A stretch of 64,000 nucleotides of DNA. Source: Terana coerulea. Its lineage: Eukaryota; Basidiomycota; Agaricomycetes; Polyporales; Phanerochaetaceae. The notes beneath the pieces were generated by a model. The model saw only the letters and a program-made list of their open reading frames with translations. It made no database searches and was not told the origin of the DNA. Shown piece after piece: positions 11,001-21,999 of the stretch (its first letter is position 1; every line of letters starts with the position of its first letter). The stretch is from the NCBI GenBank assembly GCA_024811115.1, contig JAKOGH010000051.1, forward strand, positions 1-64,000. The letters are read 5' to 3'. Position numbers and translations under genes: made by a program.

Positions 11001-11703
11001 ATGCGCTCCTCATTCGTCGCCTTCATCATCCCTCGCCGCTGCCACCGATTTGGTCTTCGCTGCTCCAGTCAGCTCTCTCTCTGTCTTTACCTCCGGGAGC
11101 GGCGGTTCCGGCGGCAGCGCATCCACCGGCAGCTCGGGCAGCGTCAACGGTGGCTCCGTGACCAACAATGGCTGGGGTTTGGGGACCATCGTCAACGTCG
11201 GTGCTTGTAAGTATCATTTTATGCGCTATTTATGTGCGTTTTACTAACGTTCTTTGTTACAGCTAAGGGAGGCAGCGGCGGCGCCTCGGGAACGGGCAGC
11301 GCATCTGGAGGAGACGGTGGCTACGGAAGCTTCTTCGGGGTCGGCACCGGAGGGAGCGGAGGCAGCGCAAGCACCGGCAACTCGGGAAGTGCCAGCGGCG
11401 GCTCGGTCACCAATTCGGGCTCTGGCATTTTCAACGTCGGCCTTGGCACGGCGAGCAAGGGCGGGAGCGGCGGACTCACTCTTAGTGGAAGCGCGTTTGG
11501 CGGCGACGGCGGCAATGCTGGACTGTTTGGAGGAAGCGGTGGCAGTGGTGGAAGCGCGAAGACGGGGAGCACCGGGAACGCGAATGGCGGCTCGGTGACG
11601 AACACGGGGTACGGGATTGTGAACCTGGGGGGCAGCGCGGGTGGTAGTGGAGGTATCACGGTGTCGGGTACCGCTTCTGGAGGTCAGGGTGCTCGGGCAT
11701 GAA
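11001..11703 (+). pseudogene. Secreted Gly/Ser-rich repeat protein, copy B (frameshift in signal peptide)
   Basis: This is the divergent paralog of the gene at 8493-9194. It begins MRSSFVAFI but then has one extra base relative to copy A within about 11025-11045. In frame, this turns the rest of the signal peptide into RRCHRFGLRC. From about 11050 the frame of copy A resumes (AAPVSSLSVFTSGSGGS) and stays open through the intron (11207-11262, with TTACTAAC as a good branch site) to the TGA at 11701-11703. The C-terminus is intact here (NLGGSAGGSGGITVSG), unlike in copy A. With the frameshift the protein could not be secreted as such. An upstream intron or a sequencing indel are alternatives. 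Confidence 0.7.
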
Positions 11704-12007
11704 TAGTTGTATTCCATCTCCTCCGCAGCTTATTTCTGGGGTTTGGAGGATTTCAAAGTTTGTTCTGAGGTTCCATTGGGAAAATGTAATGGGCTATTAT
11801 GGGAATTCTTAACGCATGGCGAGTAACGAACTCCGCCGTTGGAGTACTTGAGTACCAAGTGAGATGACCGAACATAATTTGGATTTCATGATGTTATATA
11901 AGTACAGCGTTCGTCCTTCAGCTGAACGGCAGATAAGACAATACGAAGATATCAGAGGCAGTCACGGTTTGGAGGCACTGGCTGGTGCCGCAGCTATTGC
12001 AGCTCGC
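11704..12007. other. 3' spacer, nothing recognised
   Basis: About 300 bp between convergent 3' ends of the Gly/Ser gene B and glycopeptide copy 2. A plus-strand open frame from 11864 runs antisense into the glycopeptide gene and is taken as its shadow. Confidence 0.5.
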
Positions 12008-12963
12008 TTAGTCACAGAAAGTGATAACAAGATTGACCTACAAGAACAGAGGAGTAAGCTGTATAACTCCAATATCTGCCATGCGGTTGTTACTCACGTT
12101 GTCTCCCTGGCATGCAACTTGCTTGTCAGTGTCATTAGGTTGCATGAAGGCGGTGGTACAGGTAGCGGAAGTGCCTAATTAAGGTAGAGTACGTCAGCAA
12201 AGAATTAATGTGATGAAAGTTGGAACATCACGCACAGTCTGCTCCAAGACCGTCACATCCAGCACCGATATAACTATTCATAGGTCAGTGTACAGCGTTT
12301 GCACAGTGTAAGTAATACTACCTACCCGAAGCCAGAGGTAACAGAGAAGGCATGGCTACGAAGTGCAAGTAGTCAGTATTTAACAGCATGATATAGCGGC
12401 TCTGAACCATACGGTGGGATAAGGGAGATATCTGTGCTGGATCCGCTCCCAGGAGTATCAGGGTTCCGCAGAGTGGTCTCAACTAGGGTGCACTGTTCAC
12501 CATTCATGCCGCAGCTACCTGTGAGGAGAACAGGTAGTGAGCATGCAGTCGTCCTTGGGACCGTAAACGAGCGAGATACCTGTCTGCAGGAAGCTGAAGC
12601 AACGGAGATTAGCTCATGCACGACCGCTTAAGTAGCAGTAGCGGAACGTACGAAATGGCAGAGATGAGCGGGCCATTCGAGGTAAATGCGCCTCCGGTTG
12701 AAAGAGTCTGTCCATTTTGGAGAAGCAGTGGCTATATGCGCCATCGTGAGGACGGATGCTCTCCCCGAAAAACAAGAGTATTGTTCACCGTTCCAAATCC
12801 ACAGCTTCAGGTAAAATTGAAGGTCAGAAAATCGCTGAATGTCAACGGTAACGAGTAGGAACACTAACTTGTTCTGAAAGGTGACAGTGTGTGTCTCTTG
12901 GGCTTGCACGCCAAAGAAGAAGGTAGCGGAGACGACAATGGCGGTGAGGAAGCTGAAGGACAT
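12008..12963 (-). CDS. Secreted 'glycopeptide'-type small protein, copy 2
   Basis: A paralog of the gene at 7266, on the opposite strand. It starts at 12963 with MSFSFLTAIVV and a signal peptide ending in VQAQ, followed by THTVTFQN. Splicing as in copy 1 gives, in order, CGFGTP, LLLQNGQTLSTGGAFTSN, GSCGMNGEQCTLVETTL, GSGSSTDISLIPPHAFSV, GAGCDGLGADC, TDKQVACQGDN and the end VNLVITFCD. All joins keep the frame open, so the gene appears intact. The family has short conserved exons of 14-16 nt here too (CTGTGGATTTGGAACG is one whole exon). It is a small secreted protein of unknown role. A TATA-like box lies about 70 bp upstream. Confidence 0.82.
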
Positions 12964-13028
12964 TGTTGCTGAGTTGAGAGGAATAGACAGATGCTCGATG
13001 CTGGTAAATTGCCCGCACAAGCAAAGGC

Positions 13029-13037
13029 TTTATAGTC
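13029..13037 (-). promoter_or_regulatory. TATA-like box of glycopeptide copy 2
   Basis: GGCTATAAAGCC reads on the minus strand about 70 bp upstream of the ATG at 12963. Confidence 0.5.
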
Positions 13038-13039
13038 TC

Positions 13040-15085
13040 CTTCCACACCAGTTTGCAGTAGGTTCAGCCGATAGCCGCGATAATAGGAGACAACTAGTGC
13101 AGCGTGACGAAGTGGATGCACAGTGCACAGTACGGCCTTGTGTCCGTTACCATCCGGCCTTCGAGGAATTCCGAATTTCGAGCTCCAAACCTGTACTCCT
13201 AGTGCGCAACATCAAGGGTACCAAAGCACACCAGACGCTCGGCAGCCCTGGTTGGTCCACGAGCCGACGTCCATCCTCAAGCGTTATTAGCATTTGGGGT
13301 TCGGCTAGCGAAGTTTATTCATGCTTAGGAGCGCATCTTGGGGGTGCCGATTCAAATCAGCCGCCATCATCAGTTTGGACCTAACGACAGCTCGCAGCAG
13401 GGAGGCGTTAGCGTTTACAATAACAGGGGAAAGGGCCTCTGACCACTCCCGGGTATTCCAAATAGAATGGACTCAGTCGACCGCTGGTGGAGGTATGACG
13501 AGCGAGGGCCAAGTACTAGGTTGAGCCCGCGCTCGGTAGTGGGAATATGCATGCTCGACGATGCAATGTCCCTGTACTACTGTAAATAACCGGAATTTGG
13601 GGCCAATACAAAACACCCTGGCGACGCATGAGTTTTCGGGTTGCGGTGTGTGACGGAAGTATCGAGAACTGTACCTTCGCCGCTGGACACCATGGGGTGC
13701 GGGGACACGGGAAACAGCAATAGCCCTACCACTCGCATTGGTGAGGTAGTGTCGTGTATAGAGATGTGAAATGAACGGACCCGATCTGTTCCCCAAGCGC
13801 AAACAATATTGGGAACCTACTCCATGTAATAACGTAGGGGCCACCGTGAGATGGCAATGTTTGCGCTGATACAGCCTCCGCTTGCAGTGTGATGCCGCGT
13901 TTTACCTTTTGGCATTCGCTATCGTGCACAAAGTGGGCCTCTAAAGAGCAAAGCTTAACATACCGCTGTGACGTACTACATATGATGCGGCAGCAGATCG
14001 GGCCTCCAATGAATTGTCCGTGGAAGCAAGGTCAGCAGGGTATGATGGCAAAATAAAAAACGAGATTACACGACGCACCGTGCTGTACGGAGGAATGGGC
14101 GGCCTGCGCGCGCTGATGAATAGCTCGCAAGCTCGACATAACAAGTCGCGCCGCATCGGCATGACACGCGCCGCCATCGATCAGGGTGCCGTGAAGAAAT
14201 GCAGCGATGCCTCATGCGACCGATGTGCAGGCATAAGAGCTTGTCGAAGAGCGCATGAGATCCAGTTTTGCGCTGCCGAAATTCACGGCTGTCCTGCCTC
14301 CTGAGGGTGAGACTTGCTAAAGTGCAGTGGTACGGGTCCCTGGAGAGCTCTGCAAGCTTTCAATTGCATACTTCGTTGAATGCGGGAAAATGCACACCTT
14401 CCGCTCGGATAAACAACAGGAGCGAACAACCTGCGCAAGTTGGCCGTGCTCAAGGCTCGTCGGCAACCACCGCTTCGGGAGCACTGAAGCCAAACCGAGT
14501 CGGAAATCACAGCGCCACAAAGCCAGCATGGTGCACCCAGCGGCACCGGGTCGGCACAACGCCGCTGGCAACTTGCAGTCGCTTCAAGTTTGCCGGAGTT
14601 GCTGTTTGTGTACGGCGACGGTATCTTGACTTCTATGCAACAAAAACCGTAAATGACAGACCGTTACCGTACAGGGAGAGACTACTTCATCCTTCCTGCA
14701 AGTACCAGTAATTAGGCTTTCCCTGCGCAGGTATCACGAAATGATGGATTACACGCAGGTTTGACAAAGGCTATACATGCGGCACAGCTGCCACAGCAGA
14801 CGCCTCAAATCGCCGCTTCAAGTCGTTCTTGTGCCTCGAACTTACCCTTATGATATCCACATCATTGGTAGCTTGAGTCCAAGATTTGGCCGAGAGGAAA
14901 ACACTCAACTCATCGTGATTCATATTTCTCTGACGACCATTTTTCACTCCAAGGGGTGTGCCTGATACCGGGTCGTATCAATCCCGTCCATTACAACCTA
15001 AAACACATGTGGAAGACATGATTACGGACAGTCGCTTTGCGCACATCGCTGTCGCTGACAGCCTGGGGCTCAAAAGCTCACATCA
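13040..15085. other. Gene-poor stretch of 2 kb
   Basis: Only short overlapping frames on both strands, none with a recognisable domain or a convincing splice pattern. No repeat family seen elsewhere in the window was found here. Confidence 0.4.
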
Positions 15086-16032
15086 TCAGTCGCAGAATGT
15101 CACCAGAAGACCGACCTAGGTGCCGATGGGTACGTTTCAAACGGCGTGAACTTCATACGAACAACACTGAAACGTACGTTGTTGGCATCACAGCCCACCT
15201 CCACGTTCGGGGGTTCGAAAGCCAGGGGACAAATCGGGGTGGTACCTACAAGCATTCCTTAGCGATAGTTCCCCACGGTCAAACGAACAAATGTAGACGT
15301 GAATACATACAACCTCCGGTCCCACCACATCCGCCCGTATACCTAATGAACAGCCGACGTCAGAGAATGTATCGTAAGTCGGCATGCAGTTGAACGCTCA
15401 CTCAAAGCCTATAGCAACTGAGAACCCGTGCCTACATCGTGCCAGAGTTAGACATAAATTTTCATTTTGTTGGCAGAGTCATGAAGACGTACGGCGGAGT
15501 GGTGATTATCTCGGTCATTGAGCCAGTCCCTGGTCCACCTGGTGGGATTCCGTAAGGTCGTTTCAACAACCGCACAGCCTTCTCCATTGGCGCCGCAACC
15601 ACCTATACCCAATGAAAGGTGCTCAACATTATTACAAGGCAGACATTACTGGGAACAAACCCGTCTGCAAAAAGCTACAGCTCCGAGTAAGTCAAATGGG
15701 CGGTTGAACAGAAGCCGAGCAAGACATACATAGTTGCGTCGATGATAGGACCATCGGATGTGAAGGGGGCGCCAGTGGACACTATCTGCCCATTGAGCGT
15801 CAGGATAGGCTAGACAAATACCCATCAGCTGCATGTGCTCTGACCAACCGGTGTGTCTTACTGTACCAAAGCCACAGCTGCAAGAACGTGAGCGGAATTC
15901 GGCGCGGAAGTTTGCGAGGACATATACTCACTTGTTAGTGAAGAGAATCGTATGCGTTTCCGCGCGAACGCCGGCGAGCGTACTGGTGCACGCGACGAAG
16001 AGAGCACTTGCCAAAGTGAACGGCTTGAGCAT
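15086..16032 (-). CDS. Secreted 'glycopeptide'-type small protein, copy 3 (one frame break)
   Basis: It starts at 16032 with MLKPFTLASALFVACTSTLA and the signal end GVRA, then THTILFTN. The family exons follow: CGFGT, PILTLNGQIVSTGAPFTSD, FLQTG, GGCGANGEGCAVVETTLRNP, then after a break GTGSMTEIITTPP, HGFSVAIGF, YTGGCGGTGG, VGCDANN and the end VGLLVTFCD (stop 15086-15088). The break is a 1-nt deletion within CCCACCAGGTGGACC (about 15531-15548) relative to the family frame. All other joins and motifs are intact and splice sites are good. The gene is therefore either recently inactivated or affected by a sequencing indel. Its sequence is clearly diverged from copies 1, 2 and 4, so it is an old paralog. 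Confidence 0.75.
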
Positions 16033-17202
16033 GTTGGCGTCGGGGCTGAAACTACGGCAAGTGGAGCGATGCCTGCTGCCGTTTTGTTCGTCTGCCGTCT
16101 CCGGAACGGCACACAAAACGCAAAAGCAACGCTGGCCGACGCCAAGGCACATGAGCCAGTCCATTCAATTTTGGTGCCTATGACAGATCAACTCTTCTGC
16201 ATCTCAGGGCGGATGGCGCTACGGCAAGTAGTTCCCTAGCTCGCGGAGCAGCATGCCGGTAGCTAAAGCTTCATTGCCAGGCCAGCGGCGTACGACCAGG
16301 CGTCACGTCCTGATAGACCGCAGCTGCAGCCGGATCACATGGGTGTGTTGAGGCGACGAAAACCGGTCCAGTTAGACTTCATGGCCAGCCGAAAGCGCGA
16401 TGTCTGTAGCCATGAACAGGGCTTGACGGGAGCGCCACAAGAGCGGACTAACCGCCGCGTGCTCGTAGCGTCCAACCTTCTCCGTTCGAATGATTTATAT
16501 GATTTATATGCGGCACGTCTGTAAGGAATCAACGCGCAGGCCGCCACGATCTTGGTTATTGGCAGAGGACTGCCGCTGCTTGTCCGATCAAGATCGGGTT
16601 CTCACCTACTTTCGACCCTGGAAATGCTGGTGAAGTTCGTCAAACGTGCGCACAAGCGATGCGTGAGAAAATGCGGCCTACCACTCACATCAACCGAGTT
16701 TGCGTCCACCATCGCTGTCCCCCGCGGTACACCCGGTTTTGCAGCTCCAAACTGGTGTGTTGACAGAAGGAAGCAAAGTTGTAAATTATTTGCGAATAAC
16801 AGGTGTAGCTTGTGAGCAGTACTCAATCCCACTACACAAAGCAAAGTCGATCTGTTCGACCATAACAAGTTGTTTGACAATTGTTACGACTTCAACTGCG
16901 CGCATGCTTACCTCATGATTTTGCGCGGAGTCGGCGACAAAGTATTGAGAAGTTCGTCAAGAACACTTGCAGTGCCTCCAGCGTGCGTACAAAGGAGAAC
17001 GTGGCGGTGAGAAGGGTGACAACTAGAGCTGGCAAATCTGGGCAGCCTTCAGTCGCAAAGAATGTGTTGAGATATAACCATTACGAGGGTATCCATTGAA
17101 TCCAAGAGAATATGAGACTAAGCGCTCCAGAAATAAGCACAATGAGGTGTACATGAGCACGTGTCACTCACTTAAATACAACACCAGCACGGTCCAACCC
17201 GA
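16033..17202. other. Spacer with possible glycopeptide relic
   Basis: No intact gene. On the minus strand around 16.7-17.05 kb there is a hydrophobic stretch LVVTLLTATFSFVRTLEALQ followed by VFLTN. Further on, TTTGGAGCTGCAAAACCGG resembles the family's short FLQTG exon. Together they recall a badly decayed glycopeptide gene. This is suggestive only. Confidence 0.3.
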
Positions 17203-17656
17203 TCATGGCGGCGGAACCCCACTCGAGGATGGCCACCACCACCATGCTATCCTCAGAGTAACCCATATCCCGAGCAAACCAATAACACAATATCCTATCA
17301 GCCTCCAGGACTTCACACCGCCAGACCCTAGGCCGAATGCTTGCCCTGCTCGTCTCGTGGATTGGGCCAGTGAATCACCGAAAGACGCGAAAGTGTTGCG
17401 CTTTACAGGGTTAGCTGGGCAGGAGGTCCGTAGTGCAGACGTGACTTACTGTATCGTCCAATGAAAAATTCTGTCTCTCGACGTCCTCGTAAATATCGGT
17501 TGTGACCTATTCCAAGGCCAAAGCGAATGAGTACGACCCAGTTCAGGATGCACGTCCACATACACCGCGCAATGTTCGGAGCTTCGAGTGCAGGTCGTCC
17601 AAGCGTTGGTCATTCTGCGATTCGTACGTATCCTCCACGCTCCTTGAGCTCGACAT
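17203..17656 (-). CDS. SFT1: Sft1/Bet1-type Golgi SNARE
   Basis: Three exons (17656-17564, 17506-17450, 17400-17203) splice with clean GT-AG borders to a protein of about 115 residues. Residues ~10-30 read YESQNDQRLDDLHSKLRTLR, followed by GVTTDIYEDVERQN and LDDTRNTFASFGDSLAQS. This is the single coiled-coil SNARE helix of Bet1/Sft1 proteins. It is followed by the linker KSWRL and a C-terminal membrane anchor IGYCVIGLLGIWVTLRIAWW. Proteins of this family act in intra-Golgi and ER-Golgi vesicle fusion. The W-R/hydrophobic start of the anchor and the small size favour Sft1 over Bet1. The gene is divergent from the YTP1-like gene, with 285 bp between start codons. No break was seen. Because the exons are short, no single open frame reveals it. 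Confidence 0.85.
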
Positions 17657-17941
17657 CGCCTGTCAATAGGAGGGTAATGGCGGTGGTGATAGTGAACGTC
17701 GCGGTCGTAGAGCAGGCTGTTTGACGCGCAGTAAGACTGCCTCGGGCATTTCGGGCATCTAAGTCCACGGCACGGCCGCTGACGAATCCACTCTGACAAG
17801 TCTTTCTCTCCGACGACCACCACGTTCACTCGCCGGACACAGCCATCCGCCAGGCGGCGTCGACGCCTCTCAGCTCTTCGTGTTTAACTAGGTCCAAGTT
17901 GTCTCACGACGCGACTTGCCTGCTCGGTGTCTTGTACTACA
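17657..17941. promoter_or_regulatory. Shared divergent promoter, SNARE / YTP1-like gene
   Basis: A 285-bp interval separates the two start codons and must hold both promoters. No TATA box is obvious, which suits two constitutively expressed genes. The role is inferred from position only. Confidence 0.5.
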
Positions 17942-19970
17942 ATGGGCAGCAGGACCTACCTCCCAGCTTCCGCAGCTGTACTCCTCGCTCTCCTTCTCCC
18001 TGTCGTCGCCCACGAACATCATGAACACTTGTCCGAAGAGTCCAAGAACGCTCCAGTGGACACCATCCTATGGATCCACATCTTCCTACAAATGATCGTT
18101 TGGGGCGTGCTATTCCCTACGGGGATGGTACTCGGACTGTCCAAGAGTCGATGGCATGTTCCATTACAGGTGCGTAGCCAAAGTCATCACATGTGTGACT
18201 TCTACTAACACAGAATGTGATACAGAGTGTAGGTATTGTCTTGACTTTGGGAGGCTACGTTCTCGGCCACAAGCACGGAGGTCGAGCATTCCTCGCTGGG
18301 ATCCACGGAACAATGGCAAACATCCTCCTCGTCCCAATCTTTCTACAACTCGCCCTTGGTGTCTATCTCAAACTTCACATACACGAAGAGACGCTGCGCC
18401 CGTGGGTTGTTCGTCTTCACGGGGTAGTCGGCAAGGCGTACCCAATCCTTGGCTGGGCGCAGATGCTATTCGGCGCCGTCGCGTTTAGGGGATACTGCCG
18501 TGGTGGAAACTTGGGACAGTGTCTGGCTCATTACATCATGGTGCGTGGTATTACATTAGATCTTTCAATTGAATCTTCAAGAGAAGAATACGCATACAGG
18601 GCAGCGGCTTTATCGCTTATGGCACCATAATGGCTATCATGCTACTGGTTGGCGAGGCATGGGTTCGACGAAGTGGAAGGAGCCCCGAGTGGTGGGACTC
18701 GTGGGTCATCATGCTTTGGGTGCGCTCTCCTTTGTTGCTAGGCCGCGCCTAAGCTCATTGTTACTAGGGTATTGGTATGTCACACTCAAGAAAACAACTT
18801 TCAGCAGCTACTAAAACGAACACCAGTGAACACCTTCACCGAACATCACGGCGGAGCATGGTCACATAAGGATTTGCAGCATACGTATGTGCCAACTTCC
18901 CGCAGTTTGCGCCAATCCGGCTAATTGTCAAACTTAGTATCTTAGGTGTACTTTGTGAGCAAGATCTGGGCTGTCACGAGTCACCAATATTGAATTTATT
19001 ACTGTACAGGGTGGGCCGGAGGTATGCTCGGCATTGTACTTGCGAGAAATAATCAGGTAAGCTGCATATATGCACTCATCTTGATGAGTGTCTTAATACT
19101 CGTGACGAGCAGCGCACCGTAGTCCCCTCCGTCATGTAAGCAGGATACCTATGGCCCCGAGCTTAGACCCCTTATGAACACGTTCCGTCACAGCATGATC
19201 GTTACCGGCTGGGCATTCTCCGAACACGCACAAGCGCTTATGATCTCTACTAGAGTGAGTCATCCGGTGTCGGCTGGTAGTTATTCACGAGCTCATCATT
19301 GATCACTTAGGTACATGCTCTGTTTGGCTACACGCTCATGCTTGCCGGTCTCGCCCGTATCATCGAGGTTTCCTTCATCGCGCCGAAGTTTTCTCCCTGC
19401 CAGACGGCAGCGCGACGGATGACAATCATAGCGAACACACCCTTGCGGACGCCCCGGCTTCCAGCAATCAGGGCTTGTACCAGGCAGTACAAGCGTTTAG
19501 GCATCTGCCTCCCTTCGTACGTGTTCCGTGTGTTGCCTGTGGAAATACGTCGCTTATCCTCGATTAGTTGCTCACTGCAGCGGGGTACGTCTGATCATGG
19601 CGGCTCGTACCCTGGTATGCTAACCCACTACTCGCAGCGTGCAGTTCATGTCCGCAACAGATGAAGAGTTGCGCTTTGTCGACAGCGAAGGCATAGATCA
19701 CGTTACTTACATCTTAATCATGTTCAGGTCAGTTCTGTCGCGCCTTCCACCGCCTTCGTTGTCACTGACTTCGCCCTTTTTAGCTTGGCGTTCCTCATTT
19801 ATGCCCTTGTCGTCTCCCGCATCCGCCTATACGCTACCAGCGGTCGCAACGCTGCGTCTGCCGCGCAGTCGGACGGCGCTATCGAGCTTGCTCCTGCCAA
19901 CAAATGGTATTCCCGGGTACCCGCTGCTGAAGCTGACACCGAGCTGCATGTCATTGGCGATGATGAGTAA
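17942..19970 (+). CDS. YTP1: YTP1-like polytopic membrane protein
   Basis: An N-terminal signal peptide (MGSRTYLPASAAVLLALLLP) is followed by a His-rich HEHHEH segment and multiple membrane helices. Signature stretches are TILWIHIFLQMIVWGVLFP, SRWHVPLQ, GHKHGGRAFLAGIHGTMANI, GKAYPILGWAQMLFGA, FRGYCRGG, WWDSWVIMLWGIVNTFTEHH and HAQALMISTRVHALFGYTL. This is the DUF2427 plus YTP1-like C-terminal architecture of fungal proteins related to cytochrome b561. About ten exons are seen, including a 7-nt micro-exon GGTATTG at 18768-18774. The last exons give FMSATDEELRFVDSEGIDHV and end HVIGDDE at 19970. After SFIAPKF (about 19390) the frame must shift by one base to reach SLPDGSATDDNHSEHT, so one 1-nt indel breaks the gene. 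An in-frame Met five codons upstream (17927) is an alternative start. Confidence 0.82.
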
Positions 19971-20171
19971 TCGAGCATTTTATGGACACAGTCTCTGTAT
20001 TTCCGTGTTAGACATCCTCCTTTGTTGTTGTAGGTCGTGTATGTTCATCCCTGCTTTCCCTCCGCCATCCACGTATACCACGTCCGTTCATCTGTCGTGT
20101 CGCCATCATACACGTTTTATTCTATTCGGGAACATGCACTTGGGTCTCCACGGTATTCTAGAACTGTTCTC

Positions 20172-21999
20172 TCACGTGTAATCATAAACCAAGATTCTCC
20201 CATCCAGACAGCTGATCGCGATGCGGCCCTCATTGTCGTCCACCGCCACGCGCCCCACTCTTCACTCTGCTCCAGCAGATGAAATATCATCCCGTCCGCG
20301 CCTTGCGAGGCGCTAGAGTTCGCTGTGTCTTCCGAACGCTGCGGGTAGTGGTCCCCGTGCGCGAGCAGCTCGACGGCATGCCGCGGGCTGGCCATCGTCC
20401 GCACGCCCGCGTTGCGCGGCGCGAAGCGCAGGACCGCGCCCGCGACGCGCTGCCCGCGGTCGCCCGCCTGCCCGACGGCGACCGGGTCCGTCTGCGCGTC
20501 GAGCCAGAGCGCGGTGCCGTGCGGGCCCGAGCGCCATGTCGGACGGCGTGAAGAGGCGGATGGAGGACGCGATGGAGGTGACGGGGTATGGCGCGAGGGG
20601 CGTGAGCGGCGTCGACGTGTGTAAGTACGGCAGCTCCTTTGGCGGCGCGGTTGTGCCGAGGAGAGGAGGCGTGTACGAGGTGGAGGAGAAGGACGGGTTG
20701 GCGGGGAGGATGAATTGGTGGAGGATGTTGACGGGCCAGGGAAGACGCTGTCGAACCGGATGAGCAGGCAGAGGTTGGAGGGGTGCGCCGTGGCGCCGGG
20801 TTGCGGGCGCAGTTGAGACAGCAGAGGGTGAAGGCGTTCAGGAATGAGCCGTATGGTGTCCAGGCGGAATTGCCACCTGTGCTTCGCAACGGGATCCAGG
20901 AGGACGGTCTGATTTTGATCGGCGGATGTGGCTGAGGCTTCGCGCCTGGGCAGTGCGTACAGATGAATCCACTGTTGACAGAATGCTAGGATGAAGTGAT
21001 CTATTGCATGAATGGATAAGCAGCGGAATTCCTGTGTGATATTGTCAGAGGTGCGCCATATTCACTTGTATTCAGATGGATAGAACGTACCTCCGAGGAT
21101 ATGGTCGGGTCGTCGTGTACGAGAGGGTGGCGAAGGACATGCTCTGCTTGACCAGTCGTGATATCGATGACAGTGACTTTGTTCGAACTGTCCGTGGCGA
21201 AGAATTGAGAACCCTCCAGCTTTATAGATACCGGAGGACTCTGGAACTGGCTGATAAGATAAAACCCGTTGTCAGGGTCCGCCACGTGCACATCGACGCC
21301 GTATACAAAAACGGTGACATCAGGTCCTACGTTTTCTCTTGCAAACGTTCAGCGCAGAATTCGGGTAAAGAAAAACACAACGCTCACACAGTGCCCAAGC
21401 GGCGACAGACAGCGAACGCAGCGTTATGCGCATAGGTGTTCACCTGCGTACCCACGAGATCTGGGACCGCAAGAGTCGCGATAGAAACACCGCGATGCAG
21501 ATCCCAGCAGGTAAAGGTGTACCAGTGGCGGATCGGACGGCACTCGGAGCGAGTGAGCGATAGCAAATACCTGTTGTCGTTGCCTGGGAGGAAGTGGCTG
21601 GCAAGCGTGCGGTCACGCATGCCGACTTCGGAGGTAGATGCCTCTGGGCAAAGTACCAGCTCCCTGGTCGGCGTTGGATAGGATGATGTCCAGTTGCGCC
21701 TGCTCCGTATTGCTCGAACCGTTGCCTGCTCGAGTTCGGCTGCAGACAGCGACGCCACGGATTTACTTCCCAGGCCATGTACCGGGTAGCCATTCGCTAC
21801 CACATTGTGATAAAGTGCATCAAACCAGACACTTCTCTCGCATGTTATCGCGTCGAGTGCTTTGCAAGTCTGAGCAAAGTTCAGATTCGGAAGGAGCTTA
21901 AGACGAATGACTTACGCAACGTATTGCTTGAATTTCGGCCACTGTTAGGTGGCTAAGAATATGCAGTATGAGCTCAAGAGGAAGCGAATCGAGTGTCAT
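20172..21999 (-). pseudogene. F-box protein with several frame breaks
   Basis: The start at 21999 gives MTLDSLPLELILHILSHL, an F-box, then TVAEIQAIRC and a short intron. Next come LAQTCKALDAITCERSVWF and SLSAAELEQATVRAIRSRRNW, typical of a basidiomycete F-box family with a propeller-like C-terminal half. Later parts are LVLCPEAS, YTFTCWDLHRGVSIATL, DVHVADPDNGFYLISQF and VLLDPVAKHRWQFRLDTIRL. Then, in shifting frames, come NILHQFILPANPSFSS, LFTPSDMALGP, TALWLDAQTDPVAVGQAGDR and a terminal RVAVDDNEGRIAISCLDGRI (stop 20172-20174). At least three 1-nt indels lie in the last 700 bp, which is very GC-rich. F-box proteins recruit substrates to SCF ubiquitin ligases. It is either a pseudogene or a good gene in badly sequenced GC-rich DNA. 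Confidence 0.75.

Larger units (their letters stand above)
10507..11703 (+). repeat. Right arm of 1.2-kb inverted repeat carrying Gly/Ser-rich gene
   Basis: Inverted copy of 8493-9690. Similarity stops at the stop codon (11701-11703) on the outer side and at about 10507 on the inner side. Confidence 0.8.

Noticed and set aside
11244..11717. Open frames antisense or out of frame to the Gly/Ser-rich genes (Pro-rich PPLPPLPP proteins)
   Set aside because: They arise because GGX repeats read as Pro-rich on the other strand; the sense frame has the signal peptide and intron.
20287..20889. 200-codon minus-strand open frame, Arg/Pro-rich
   Set aside because: It is an out-of-frame shadow of the GC-rich 3' part of the F-box gene; the real frames encode recognisable family segments such as LWLDAQTDPVAVGQAGDR.
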